This document shows, piece by piece, positions 18,448 to 28,069 of a stretch of DNA of 64,000 bases. Each line of letters opens with the position of its first letter. The first letter of the stretch is position 1. Source of the DNA: Paenibacillus alkalitolerans (GTDB taxonomy: Bacteria; Bacillota; Bacilli; Paenibacillales; YIM-B00363); assembly GCF_016482785.1 (NCBI RefSeq), contig NZ_JAEMXM010000006.1, forward strand, positions 166,553 to 230,552, read 5' to 3'. Both the position numbers and the translations under genes were made by a program. The notes under the pieces were generated by a model. The model was not told where the DNA came from and did not search any database. It saw only the letters and a program-made list of their open reading frames with translations.

Positions 18448-18666
18448 CTATTCCATTATCAATACTACGCCTAACGTTATAAGGACAACACCAATTACAA
18501 TAAATAATGCCTTTATAGTCCACCAGGGTAGCCTTCGTATAATCTTTCCGATAATTGGAAATATTATTGACTCCATTAGTCCTAAATTACCTTCTCTAAA
18601 TCCTTTTTCATAGTCCTGTTTTTCGTGTTCCTTTTTATTGTATAAAAACAAACAACACGATGTCAT
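18448..18666 (-). CDS. Small hypothetical membrane protein
   Basis: A 72-residue frame with a charged N-terminal half (EHEKQDYEKGFREG) and one C-terminal membrane helix (ALFIVIGVVLITLGVVLIM). No family recognised. It lies upstream of the 17987-18319 gene on the same strand, with the CTAACGGAG repeat motif in the gap. Confidence 0.45.
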   Translation of the reverse strand: MTSCCLFLYNKKEHEKQDYEKGFREGNLGLMESIIFPIIGKIIRRLPWWTIKALFIVIGVVLITLGVVLIME

Positions 18667-18729
18667 CAGTCACTCGCTTATGCAAAACCGATTGAATTCT
18701 ATCGCCATACCGTCGATACCGCTGGTGTC

Positions 18730-18757
18730 TTGACAATGGATAAATCCTTGATATAGT
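18730..18757 (+). promoter_or_regulatory. Sigma-A type promoter of the chlorite-dismutase-family gene
   Basis: TTGACA at 18730-18735, a 16-base spacer, and TATAGT at 18752-18757, about 145 bases before the ATG at 18901. Confidence 0.5.
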
Positions 18758-18900
18758 TTCTACTATTTGTTAAGATTTTATTATCGAATTCTGCATACAA
18801 GTAAAAATGACTGTATTACATTTAACGGTTATTATGACGGGTGCTGTAACTCTTACCAAAATACCAATGTTAATTTTAATATTGGAAAGGAAGAATTATC

Positions 18901-19506
18901 ATGTCAAATGAAATGTATTCATTTATTGGGGGATCTACAGGTCCGTGGAAGATTGTGTCCATCAACAGCGTGACAGGAAAAGCTATGGAACCCATCGACC
19001 GATTGGAAATAGTCAATGAATTTATTACTTCATCGAAGGCGGAAACCAAGTGGGTACTGCACGGTACAACAAGTAATTTGCGGTATACCACACGTCAGGA
19101 GAAAGAACAATTGGATGCGAAATCACCTCCGTTGGGTAGGAAGGGCGATACATGCGCCGCCTTGATTCCGATCAAAAAGTCTAAAGCTTGGTGGGAGCTT
19201 GCACAAGACGAAAGACGTACAATATTTGAAGCACAATCTGAACATATCAAGATAGGATTAAAATACTTACCGGCCATTGCGCGCAGACTGCACCACTCCC
19301 ATGATCTTGTTGGAGAACCATTTGATTTTCTTACCTGGTTTGAATATTCGCCCGCCCATTCGGATGAGTTTGAAGAGTTAGTATCTATTCTTCGAAAATC
19401 TCCGGAATGGAAGTACGTAGATAGAGAAGTGGATATTAGGCTAGTCCTAGATAAACCTTCCATCGACCCAAATCAGCCGATTAAAGTAAACATCAAAAGT
19501 CTTTGA
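18901..19506 (+). CDS. Chlorite dismutase/HemQ-superfamily protein
   Basis: The 201-residue protein matches the chlorite dismutase fold: a mid-segment KSKAWWELAQDERRTIFEAQ, then LPAIARRLHHSHDLVGEPFDFLTWFEY and SDEFEELVSILRKSPEWKYV. Superfamily members bind heme or are heme-synthesis proteins (HemQ/ChdC). This is shorter than the ~250-residue HemQ of Bacillus, so it is probably a paralog of unknown reaction. His residues of the HHSHD segment are candidate heme ligands. GGAAAGGAAG lies before the ATG. It is monocistronic, in an AT-rich context. Confidence 0.75.
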   Translation: MSNEMYSFIGGSTGPWKIVSINSVTGKAMEPIDRLEIVNEFITSSKAETKWVLHGTTSNLRYTTRQEKEQLDAKSPPLGRKGDTCAALIPIKKSKAWWELAQDERRTIFEAQSEHIKIGLKYLPAIARRLHHSHDLVGEPFDFLTWFEYSPAHSDEFEELVSILRKSPEWKYVDREVDIRLVLDKPSIDPNQPIKVNIKSL

Positions 19507-20075
19507 TTCATAGGCCCGTGACAACGGGGTCCACTACGATAGCCCAATCAATTCTATGCCCACAACGTCGAGAAAATCGCGTCCTAAGTTACCAGATTAC
19601 GAGAATGGAGGACATAACTTATTCCTCAAAAAATCGTGTCTTGACAATGGGGAGCATTACAAAGTTCTAGCCACGGGTTAAAAGAAAAGGATTACGTGCT
19701 TTTGATTATCAAGGGGATGAAACAAATATATCGAAATTAATCGAGTTTGTATCCGCAGAATGGCTGCCGGCAGTTATACTCGCCCGCTGGTTCACATAAT
19801 CACTTCATCTTACCATAAGAGGTTTCTCCTTCAGTATTTTGCTTATTGTACTATCCTGCCATTTAGCTTAATGAAATAAGGAGCAGTTGCCGCGGCAAAC
19901 TACTCCTTTAATTTGTTGGAACTATCGTTCTCCGTCGTTTAGCAAATTGGTTTTTTTGTTTTTCCATTTTTAAATTATTTGTTAGAGTGTTACGTGCGAT
20001 CCAAAAAAGAGTTCGAATGACGCAAAGTAAGGTAATATCTTAAAGTTTGATTAATTTATTTTCTCATCGAATATC
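19507..20075. other. Gene-poor gap with a possible fragment and a hairpin
   Basis: No complete gene seen. On the plus strand 19669-19799 can encode a short run with RAFDYQGDETNISKLIEFVS, which looks protein-like but has no start or recognised family. A hairpin at about 19880-19907 (AGGAG-C-AGTTGCC / GGCAAACT-A-CTCCT) is followed by TTTAATTT and could end transcription in either direction. A sequence similar to the one in front of the upstream gene (TGTCTTGACAATGG) recurs near 19636. Confidence 0.4.
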
Positions 20076-20669
20076 CTAATCATCTAGTCCCTTTCCGTTG
20101 AGAATATGCGGAAAATATTTTTCAACCCTTGACTCTCGAGTTTTGGATTGTTTGGGTGCAGAAAAATGAAGAATGTACGCTCTTTGCCGTCCCGGCGTCA
20201 ATGCTTCAAAAGCAGTTTTTAAGTCAGGGATTTCAACGAATTTATTTTGTAATTCTTCAGGAATTATGTATTCCGTATTCTTTTTATAGTTCACTTGCAA
20301 ACCGGCTTTTTCAACTTCAATGGCTTCATCGATATAAGTTTTCAAGATAAGCTGCATCTCATCTATCTCTTGAACATTGGTGAACCGAATCTGGCGCGCC
20401 GCCTGCACATTCTCCGTTTGTTGGACGAGGATCCCATGGGGATCTTTTAACAAGGCACCTTTGTGAAACAGAAGCGCGCAGTATTCTTTAAAACCATGTA
20501 TTAAAACGATGTTTTTATTGTCAAACGTGTAACAAGGATGCATCCACTTAAACTCTTCGGTCAACTCGCAGTCAAGAACGATATTTCTCAACAGCTCGAA
20601 TTCTTCCTTCCACTTTTTAGCCTTGCTAAAAAATGGATCAATCTTAGGATTCCTTTCACCTTTTGTCAT
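20076..20669 (-). CDS. YdeI/OmpD-associated family (DUF1801) protein
   Basis: About 197 residues. The N-terminal DUF1801 domain has KIDPFFSKAKKWKEEFELLRNIV and MHPCYTF, and the C-terminal part (PEELQNKF, AFEALTPGRQRAYILHFSAPKQSKTRESRVEKYF) is the YdeI/OmdA type bearing bacterial lysine/arginine-rich helices. Function is not established; B. subtilis YdeI-like proteins have been linked to cell-envelope stress. AAGGGGTG precedes ATG 20669. It starts just past the stop of nothing on this strand and follows the DoxX gene end by 34 bases. Confidence 0.75.
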   Translation of the reverse strand: MTKGERNPKIDPFFSKAKKWKEEFELLRNIVLDCELTEEFKWMHPCYTFDNKNIVLIHGFKEYCALLFHKGALLKDPHGILVQQTENVQAARQIRFTNVQEIDEMQLILKTYIDEAIEVEKAGLQVNYKKNTEYIIPEELQNKFVEIPDLKTAFEALTPGRQRAYILHFSAPKQSKTRESRVEKYFPHILNGKGLDD

Positions 20670-20703
20670 CAAGGTACACCCCTTCTCTAATCGTTGGTGC
20701 AAG

Positions 20704-21072
20704 TTAGGTCATAGGATTCGGCATTTCGTCAACAAACAGGATTAGAACCGCAACGGCGAGCATAAGAGTGATGAAGGCCGGCAGCGATTTGACAGCGGGT
20801 TCTTTAACCCGAAAATGCGAAAGGCACGCCAGCACCATCGTAATACCGATCCAAACACCTGCCCATGCGGCCATCCTCGGGTACCAGTACCCAATGACCA
20901 GCCCAGCGCAGCCGATCAATTGGACGATGCCGGTGACGACGCGGAACCACTGAGGCAGTTGGATCGTTTGAAACAGTTCGACCTGATGTTTTTGTCCTAC
21001 GATTTTGCTTACGCCCATATAGGACATCCAGACGAGCAGCCAACTTTGAATCACAATCGAAACGATTTGCAT
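20704..21072 (-). CDS. DoxX-like membrane protein
   Basis: About 122 residues with four predicted helices. The DoxX pattern is seen in SYMGVSKIVGQKHQVELFQTI, VTGIVQLIGCAGLVIGYWYP and WAGVWIGITMVLACLSHF. ATG at 21072 with GGCGGTG upstream is favoured over GTG 21081. A diverged internal piece of the same gene lies just upstream at 21221-21312, and the 5' flank is a copy of the end of an arsR gene, so the start region was rebuilt by recombination. Role unknown; such genes often accompany ArsR/SRPBCC pairs. Confidence 0.7.
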   Translation of the reverse strand: MQIVSIVIQSWLLVWMSYMGVSKIVGQKHQVELFQTIQLPQWFRVVTGIVQLIGCAGLVIGYWYPRMAAWAGVWIGITMVLACLSHFRVKEPAVKSLPAFITLMLAVAVLILFVDEMPNPMT

Positions 21073-21099
21073 GGGATTCACCGCCAGTTTGAAGTTATC

Positions 21100-21312
21100 A
21101 TTCTTCTTCCTCTAATAGTTTGTTCAAGCGCAACATATTCGTACTCCAGAAATTGCTGTAGAAAGCCACCCAATCTTGAATTTTCTCTGAGTGGGGAAGC
21201 GTTTAGATCGCGTTTCTCTGCCGCCAGCATCGTGATGCCAATCCAAACGCCTGCCCATGCCGCTGCTGCCGGATACCAGTATCCGATGACAAGACCGGCT
21301 GCCCCGGCTAGT
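21100..21312 (-). pseudogene. Recombination remnant: DoxX fragment plus arsR 3' end
   Basis: Immediately after the SRPBCC stop the strand reads AGLVIGYWYPAAAAWAGVWIGIT, a second, diverged DoxX segment (21221-21312). It then runs into a copy of the last ~110 bases of arsR (LNASPLRE, then shifted frames), nearly identical to 21730-21850 but with indels. Neither piece has a start. They are what is left of a second arsR-SRPBCC-doxX cassette. Confidence 0.75.
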
Positions 21313-21732
21313 TTAGACCAACACCTTTTCAAGCTCGCCGCACCATTTACTCCAGCCATACTTAGCGCCTTCGAGTGCTTGAGCGTTTGAGATTCCGGTT
21401 TGTTCGAGATGAAGGTTAACCTTTCCGTTCCCTAACTCCTGTAGCGTCCAGGTGACCATGTGCTTCTCCCCTCCGCTGGCCCAGGTATAGGACACCCGGT
21501 TTGGTGCGTCCACGATAAGCACTTCGCCGTCAATAATTCCATCCCACCATTCGGTCGGCTGAGTGCGAAACTGAAAACGATGTCCTACGACGGGCTTAAA
21601 ATCATTATCCATCGCCTGACCGGTGTGGATGTTGGCCACCCACTTGGCAAGCTTGCTTGAATCGGTTAAGGTGGACCAAAGCTTCTCGATCGATGTCGTG
21701 AATTGAAAATCCATAGATAACGTTAAACTCAT
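21313..21732 (-). CDS. SRPBCC (AHSA1-like) domain protein
   Basis: The 139-residue protein has the START/Bet v1-like layout of the AHSA1 family: SMDFQFTTSIEKLWSTLTDSSKLAKWV at the start, GHRFQFRTQP, TYTW-type strand and a C-terminal helix with GWSKWCGELEKVL. These bind hydrophobic ligands; substrates are unknown. GAGGAGGAAGA leads into ATG 21732, which overlaps the arsR stop. The ArsR-SRPBCC pair is a common two-gene unit in Bacilli. Confidence 0.8.
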   Translation of the reverse strand: MSLTLSMDFQFTTSIEKLWSTLTDSSKLAKWVANIHTGQAMDNDFKPVVGHRFQFRTQPTEWWDGIIDGEVLIVDAPNRVSYTWASGGEKHMVTWTLQELGNGKVNLHLEQTGISNAQALEGAKYGWSKWCGELEKVLV

Positions 21733-22058
21733 TCTTCTTCCTCCTCTAATAGTTGTTTCAAGCGCAACATATTCGTACTCCAGAATTTGCTGTAGAAAGC
21801 CACCCAATCTTGAATTTCTCTGAGTGGAGAGGCGTTTAACCTAAATCGCGTTTCTCTGCCGACTTTTCGGTCAAGTACCAGTCCGGCCTGTTTAAGGATT
21901 GTCAAATGCTTGGATACCGCTGTACGGCCCATTGGGAATTGTGCCGTTAATTCATGAAGCGGCAGCTCCTCTGCCTCCGCTAACAGACGAATCAGTCGGC
22001 GCCTAGTCGGATCTGCAATCGCGTCAAACACATCACGCAACGGGTTGTTTCCGTTCAC
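21729..22058 (-). CDS. ArsR-family transcriptional regulator
   Basis: A 109-residue winged-helix repressor: VFDAIADPTRRRLIRLLAEAEELPLHELTAQFPMGRTAVSKHLTILKQAGLV is the recognition unit. There are no cysteine pairs for metal binding, so it belongs to the non-metal ArsR group that usually pairs with SRPBCC genes. It overlaps and presumably controls the downstream SRPBCC gene and itself. Confidence 0.85.
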   Translation of the reverse strand: MNGNNPLRDVFDAIADPTRRRLIRLLAEAEELPLHELTAQFPMGRTAVSKHLTILKQAGLVLDRKVGRETRFRLNASPLREIQDWVAFYSKFWSTNMLRLKQLLEEEEE

Positions 22059-22138
22059 AACACCCTCTCCTAAATATCTTTTTCAGTAGCAGACATCTAC
22101 TTGTGTACGAAGGGACCGCCGTTAATTTCACCACCTCC

Positions 22139-22363
22139 TTAAAGCTTGCGGCTCTTCGGGCGCAATGCCCACGAGGCGATATTTAGTGCAGCATGAGCGA
22201 TGGCTCCAAGCACTTTCCAAATCCCGAGAATGGTCAAAACGTATAATGGGAAACCAAGATTCGTCACTAACTCGAGGTTTCCCCCATATTGCATCAGTTG
22301 CCCGATACCACTCATCATAACAGCTGCAGCGAGTAGTAATGTGACTGACCAATAAGCAATCAT
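22139..22363 (-). pseudogene. Internally deleted DoxX-family gene
   Basis: The 74-residue frame begins as a DoxX protein (LLLAAAVMMSGIGQLMQYGGN, LGFPLYVLTILGIWKVLGAIA) and ends as one (ASWALRPKSRKL). About 40 residues that should separate these parts are missing, so two of the four helices are lost. It lies upstream of arsR on the same strand. Confidence 0.7.
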
Positions 22364-22520
22364 TTTTCCTCGGGGCTGGATTTGTACTATCGCGGTTGTT
22401 TCCGTACCAAAGATCGTACTCGTTTTGTTTCCTCCTCATAATTGTTGATTCAAATGAACTATTTACTTGCTCAAAACTTTCCAAATGACTAGTTCCCAAT
22501 TGGACACCATATGGTGACAA

Positions 22521-23385
<865 letters not shown>

Positions 23386-24954
23386 TTACCGCGTCTTTAC
23401 TGCTTCAGCAACCTCATAACAAAACCAGTCTGCATCGATATAACCCTGTTCACTCTCACGGTTATAGCAGTATAACCCGATCCGATCTCCCCTGTAATTC
23501 CCCCATCCCAGCTGATAGACTCCTCCAAAGCTTGTGAAATGCGCCCCATCGACGCTATATTCGAATCGGTTAATTCCGTCTATGTTCCACACAGATCTTA
23601 ACCAAAGGGTGGAAACCGATAATTGCGGGCCCAATTCAATCATACCCATATTGTTATACTTCAGAACCCTTGTCCCCTTCTGCTGTTGAACGCCAATCGT
23701 GCAATAGGTTTGTGCAAAATGGCAAAGACCCGCTTCTTGATCGTCAACCATGCCGCTTAAATCTATTTTTACGGTTGCAGTATTGTGAACGGTTCTAAAC
23801 GCTCTTTGTGAAATTGTGTTGCATACGGTAAAAAAATTGTCCTTCTCGATGGGTCGGCATGCGTACAGACGCAAATAGCCGGGCCGTTCCGTTAACGACC
23901 ATTTGCCGGCTTTCGGCTGATGATTCCATTCCCACTGCGGCTCAAGTACCGATCTCTCAAAATCGTCGTTTGTTGAAAGAACCGTCGCGGGATACCCGTT
24001 TATCGGCTTCCTGCCTCCCCATACCATCTCCCCAATTCCGTCGCCGTCCGTATCGTTTCCGATTATCGGCCATCCGTCAACCCACGTTACGGGCAGCAAG
24101 TGAAGCGTTCTCCCTTCGTAATACCCGCCTGTTCCTTGATGAGTAATAAAATACCACTCCCCGGAGGCCGTCTGAACAAGTCCGCCTTGATTAGGCTCTC
24201 GGTCTACTTCCATGCCGTGGGTATGGATAAGCTCCTTTTCCTCATAGGGCCCATAGATATGCTTCGACCTTAACATCATGACGACTCTAACGTCCTTGCC
24301 TTCCTCACAGCGAACCTCACTGTGAAAAAAATAGTAATATCCGTCGATTTTGTAGAGCTTATTTGCTTCGCTCCCTTTGTACTGATGGATAATCTTATCG
24401 CTGTCATGCAGCAGCTCTTTGCCATCTTCACTTAGTTTAAACAGATGGATATTATAGTTATCGGCAAAATTAGTGGCAACCAAGTAGCCTTGTCCGTCAT
24501 CGTCCCAAAACGAACAACAGTCGTCCCAGCCGCTAACCTCCCAAACTTGATGAAGTGGCTCCCAAGGCCCCGCCGGCTCAACAGACGTACTCATAAACAG
24601 TCCTTCGTCGGGTGTAAAAAAATAAACCCAGTATTTTCCCTTGTGGAATCGGATCGAGCCTGCCCAGACTCCTCTGCCATAACGGTTCATTCGATCATAA
24701 TTATACTCCGAGCCGATGCTTGTCAAATCTTTAACAACGTGCCCTATCATTCTCCAACTAACAAGATCTTTGGAATGCAACACCGCCATCCCTGGGGAGC
24801 AATGCAAAGTAGAAGAGATACAGTAGTAATCCTCACCGACTCTAATAACATCCGGATCGCTATAATCCCCCGGCAAAACAGGATTGACATAGGTGCCGTC
24901 TCTTTGGTCTCCCCAAAATCCCCGCTTCGATAATACCTCGTAGCCATCCTTCAT
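23386..24954 (-). CDS. Glycoside hydrolase family 43 enzyme
   Basis: The 522-residue protein has the GH43 five-blade propeller start (YVNPVLPGDYSDPDVIRVGEDYY, with the catalytic Asp), VWAGSIRFHKGKYWVYF, CSFWDDDGQGYLV and EANKLYKIDGYYYFFHSE. A C-terminal beta-sandwich (about residues 330-515) follows, as in beta-xylosidases and arabinofuranosidases. No signal peptide, so it acts inside the cell on imported oligosaccharides. No transporter or regulator gene is adjacent. AGAGGA is upstream of the ATG at 24954. The linkage and sugar specificity cannot be fixed by eye. Confidence 0.88.
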   Translation of the reverse strand: MKDGYEVLSKRGFWGDQRDGTYVNPVLPGDYSDPDVIRVGEDYYCISSTLHCSPGMAVLHSKDLVSWRMIGHVVKDLTSIGSEYNYDRMNRYGRGVWAGSIRFHKGKYWVYFFTPDEGLFMSTSVEPAGPWEPLHQVWEVSGWDDCCSFWDDDGQGYLVATNFADNYNIHLFKLSEDGKELLHDSDKIIHQYKGSEANKLYKIDGYYYFFHSEVRCEEGKDVRVVMMLRSKHIYGPYEEKELIHTHGMEVDREPNQGGLVQTASGEWYFITHQGTGGYYEGRTLHLLPVTWVDGWPIIGNDTDGDGIGEMVWGGRKPINGYPATVLSTNDDFERSVLEPQWEWNHQPKAGKWSLTERPGYLRLYACRPIEKDNFFTVCNTISQRAFRTVHNTATVKIDLSGMVDDQEAGLCHFAQTYCTIGVQQQKGTRVLKYNNMGMIELGPQLSVSTLWLRSVWNIDGINRFEYSVDGAHFTSFGGVYQLGWGNYRGDRIGLYCYNRESEQGYIDADWFCYEVAEAVKTR

Positions 24955-25076
24955 TTCGGCGTTATCCTCTCGTTCTGTAAGTTAAGTTCCAACAACATTA
25001 TTTTAAGCTACCGATCGCCTCCTAGAAAAGCAAAGAATCTTGTGAAGCTAATATACTATCGAACTAGGTGAACAAA

Positions 25077-25103
25077 GGCAGCCAAACGAGCTGTCTGGCT
25101 GCC
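25077..25103 (-). terminator. Terminator after the GyrI-like gene
   Basis: Stem GGCAGCCA (25077-25084) / TGGCTGCC (25096-25103). Read on the minus strand it is followed by TTTGTT. The CTAACGG repeat motif lies between it and the stop at 25169. Confidence 0.65.
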
Positions 25104-25168
25104 GTCATAACATTATTCAGCTATCGTATCCGTTAGCGGAGCGTTAGTCGAATTCAAATATCCGAAAA

Positions 25169-25792
25169 TCAGGGTTTGTTTACAGGGAATCTTAACACCG
25201 TTTTCAACTTTGACGGTTCAGTCTTACGGGGATCCGACAAATAAATTTCCCGATGAATTTTGCTTGAACGGATAAATCCATGTTCAGTACAAAATGCTTC
25301 CATTCGTGCAAAACTTTCCGGCTCATTGTCAAAGCTTCCAATATGCATCATTTGACAGCTCAATCCATCTTCCACATGCTCGAACCGAACTTTCTCAAGG
25401 AACGGATTTTGTTTTTTCTTTTTCGTCTGTTCCAAAAATCGCTCGAACCTTTCTTCAGTCAAAAAATCGGGTTGGCGTATCATTATCGTATACTTAAAAT
25501 TGTTTTTGTCTGTCGCGGGTTTTGACCGATCAAGCAAGTCCCATTCGCCCTCAAGTGGAAAAACCGTATATTCATAATATCCAACGGGTACATCTTCACT
25601 TTTGTAGGACATTCGCACCGCATAACTCATGCTGTACAAAGCTTCTGTTGCCTTGGCGAATTCCTCGCCATTAGGGTCCCCAGATCCACTGACCATAAAA
25701 AATGGCATCCTCGGCACCACCACAATTTCCGGCACCGTTTTTGGCATATAGAGTTGCTTATAATCTTTTTTATAATCTACCTTTTTGCTCAA
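25169..25792 (-). CDS. GyrI-like small-molecule-binding domain protein
   Basis: The 207-residue protein matches the GyrI-like/SOUL-associated family: VDYKKDYKQLYMPKTVPEIV, MPFFMVSGSGDPNGEEF, GYYEYTVFPLEGEW and QMMHIGSFDNEPESFARMEAF followed by SKIHREIYLSDPRKT. Members bind hydrophobic small molecules and some act as cyclopropanoid hydrolases or in drug sensing; no reaction is fixed. Monocistronic, followed by a clear terminator. Confidence 0.8.
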   Translation of the reverse strand: MSKKVDYKKDYKQLYMPKTVPEIVVVPRMPFFMVSGSGDPNGEEFAKATEALYSMSYAVRMSYKSEDVPVGYYEYTVFPLEGEWDLLDRSKPATDKNNFKYTIMIRQPDFLTEERFERFLEQTKKKKQNPFLEKVRFEHVEDGLSCQMMHIGSFDNEPESFARMEAFCTEHGFIRSSKIHREIYLSDPRKTEPSKLKTVLRFPVNKP

Positions 25793-26008
25793 AGCAGGTA
25801 TCTCCTTGATTGAATATATATATAAGCCGATATTTCCTCTGCGTCAACTTCATGATGTCATTTAGTGTCATCATTCACCTATGATCATTTTATAATATAC
25901 GCCAACCAGAATAGATTTTCCTTTATTTAGTATGTAAAAAGCAGTTTCTTGCCCAAGAATTGCCCCCTTGAATTACTTGGGAATTGCGATAAACTGCCCG
26001 ATAGTTCA

Positions 26009-26037
26009 GCAGGCTGCCGTTGATGTTGGCAGCCTGC
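26009..26037 (-). terminator. Perfect hairpin in the 3' module of a remnant gene
   Basis: GCAGGCTGCC (26009-26018) and GGCAGCCTGC (26028-26037) form a 10-base stem with a nine-base loop. There is no T run. It follows a CTAACGG motif (26055-26061), the same order as at 25077-25136. Confidence 0.45.
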
Positions 26038-26085
26038 TCATGAAGCTCTTGTTTCCGTTAGTGTATTATTAAGGTTAGCGCAATC

Positions 26086-26230
26086 CTACCGCCTGCCTTG
26101 ATTATTATAGGATATTGCTCCACCTTCAATGAGTGCTTTAAATCCGCCATTATAGTAGGGCATTAATTGGTCTGCCTCATCAATATCCACCCACTCAGAA
26201 GCAAGTACGATGAACCCGACAAAGCTTAAT
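26086..26230 (-). pseudogene. C-terminal fragment of an unrecognised gene
   Basis: The frame carries LASEWVDIDEADQLMPYYNGGFKALIEGGAI, which looks like a real protein end, but the part before it is EamA transporter sequence in a different frame. I do not recognise the family. It appears fused to the broken transporter by deletion. Confidence 0.35.
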
Positions 26231-26667
26231 GACTCTTGTCCCGAGGGGATACTAGCAGGACAAGACCGCCTAATCCGGGGAGCAGACCGTGCCTGCTCGG
26301 ACGGTTGCGGAACAATCTCCAATCGAAAGTGCTGTCCATATTGGTATGGTGGATACTAGCAAGCCGGTAATGGCCGAGGATAAATATTGGGCGCCGCCAA
26401 TCACCATCCCTTGACCTCCGGCGATAAGCAGAACTCCGACGAGCGCTGCGTTCGCTCTTTGCTTGTCCGTTCGACGGACTTGAGTCGATGCTCGCGACAA
26501 GCGTGCCACAGCAGTAATGTCGCACCGCAGATGACGAAGCGGAAACCGGTCAAGTACGGAGGAATTACAGTGATGACTTTTAAGGCAAGAAAGACCGAGC
26601 CCCAAAGCAGCCATAACGAGACGAGCGCCGCAGCAAAGCGCCTTTTAGCATTCAATCGTGTCGCCAT
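26226..26667 (-). pseudogene. Broken EamA/DMT-family transporter gene
   Basis: From ATG 26667 the strand encodes the first helices of a drug/metabolite transporter (FAAALVSLWLLWGSVFLALK, YLTGFRFVICGATLLLW). The frame then shifts near 26430 to ALVGVLLIAGGQGMVIGGAQ and YLSSAITGLLVSTIPIWTAL, and shifts again near 26330. Only about four of ten helices remain. The start overlaps the 3' end of the metallo-beta-lactamase-fold gene. Confidence 0.75.
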
Positions 26668-27400
26668 CGTCAGGTACGATGATTCGAGCAGCAAGCCCTT
26701 TCGCTTCAACGAAATTTTTGAGCTCGCGTCTGGATAAGAAGCAATGATTGACAGCCTCCATATGGGACACAATAATCGTAGCTTGCGGCGCCGCCAATTG
26801 CGTCCGCACAATGTCTTCCTTGCCCATCGTGATAGGGTCGCCTTGCAGGAATTGCGCGGCGCCGCCGTTTACGACGATGATATCGGGACGATTCTCGCGG
26901 ATCGCTTCATCGACCTCGTCGCACCATATCGTATCGCCGGCGATATATAATGTCTTCTCGTCGGGATGACGGAAGACAATGCCTGATACCTGGCCCATCA
27001 ATCGTCCGATCTCGTCTGTGCCGTGTCGGCCTCTTGTCCGGGTCAATTGAACATCGCCCACATGGGGTACCCGCTCTATCGGTTGTACGTTGCGAAAACC
27101 GTCCGTCCGGACCGTCTCGGCATCCTCGTCCGACTGCACAATGATACTTGCATCCTTGGGCAGCGCGCTGATCGCAGCAGTGTCGAAGTGGTCGGGGTGC
27201 AGATGAGTGACGATGACCGCATCGGCCCGAATTAACTCCTCCACCGCAACCGGCAATTCGACTGTCGGATTGTTAACTTGATTGGCCGTATTAGGCACGG
27301 GTGGATAGTCTCCCTTCGCTCCTAAATACGGATCGATCAAAAAATGTACGCCACCGTACTCCAGTGCTATGGTGGCATTTCGTATTTGTGATATCTTCAT
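26645..27400 (-). CDS. Metallo-beta-lactamase-fold hydrolase (UlaG-like)
   Basis: About 251 residues. The metal-binding signature is VTHLHPDHFD (HxHxDH), with later ligands in TRTRGRHG, IAGDTIWCDE and VSHMEAVNH. The start KISQIRNATIALEYGGVHFLIDPYLG is typical of UlaG/L-ascorbate lactonase-like proteins. Substrate unknown. ATG at 27400 has GGGAGGG upstream. It diverges from an Lrp-type regulator at 27524, which may control it. Confidence 0.85.
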   Translation of the reverse strand: MKISQIRNATIALEYGGVHFLIDPYLGAKGDYPPVPNTANQVNNPTVELPVAVEELIRADAVIVTHLHPDHFDTAAISALPKDASIIVQSDEDAETVRTDGFRNVQPIERVPHVGDVQLTRTRGRHGTDEIGRLMGQVSGIVFRHPDEKTLYIAGDTIWCDEVDEAIRENRPDIIVVNGGAAQFLQGDPITMGKEDIVRTQLAAPQATIIVSHMEAVNHCFLSRRELKNFVEAKGLAARIIVPDDGDTIEC

Positions 27401-27523
27401 GATGTCGCATCCCTCCCTTTCATTATCCTCACAGTTAGGATAATATTTTAGCCAAGGGCGCGTACATAACAATTTTCAAGAATTTCGGCCCTATGACTTG
27501 AATGTTGAAAGAGGTTGTTATGG

Positions 27524-27937
27524 GTGCTGGACGATACTGATAAACGAATAATAGAAGAGCTTTCCAAGGACGGTCGGATAACGATGAAGAAGCTGGGAGA
27601 GAAGGTGCATCTGAGCGGACAAGCGACAGCCAACCGGGTATTGAAGTTGGAGGAAGACGGTGTCATTGAAGGCTACACCGTTCAGGTGAATCATTCCAAA
27701 GCGGGCTACACCGTCCATGCGTTTATTACCATTTTTACGAAGAGCTACGATCATCAGCCGTTCTTGTCGTTTGTAGAACGTCAGCGCCCGTTGGTGGCGA
27801 ACAATTACAAAATTAGCGGAGAGGGCTGCTACCTGATGGAGTGCAGATTCCCGTCTAATAAGGAACTGGATCGCTTCCTCGTCGAGTTAAATCACTACAC
27901 CAACTACAAGTTGTCCGTTGTCATTAGCAAAAGCTGA
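27524..27937 (+). CDS. Lrp/AsnC-family transcriptional regulator
   Basis: The 137-residue protein begins LDDTDKRIIEELSKDGRITMKKLGEKVHLSGQATANRV, the Lrp-type helix-turn-helix, and ends with the RAM ligand-binding domain (HAFITIFTK, ISGEGCYLMECRFPSNKELDRFL). I prefer GTG at 27524 with GAAAGAGG nine bases upstream. TTG at 27515 would put that site too close. It is divergent from the metallo-hydrolase gene. Confidence 0.85.
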   Translation: MLDDTDKRIIEELSKDGRITMKKLGEKVHLSGQATANRVLKLEEDGVIEGYTVQVNHSKAGYTVHAFITIFTKSYDHQPFLSFVERQRPLVANNYKISGEGCYLMECRFPSNKELDRFLVELNHYTNYKLSVVISKS

Positions 27938-28069
27938 AAGCTTGTGAAAATCGGGAACGTCACACAGGTGGAGTGCTTCATTGTCGCTGCGGTCAGACGC
28001 GGTACTAGCGACAAGTTAACTAAAACTACCGGGTGACCGTGTCGATCGTCACCGACTCCGACGGCAGGC

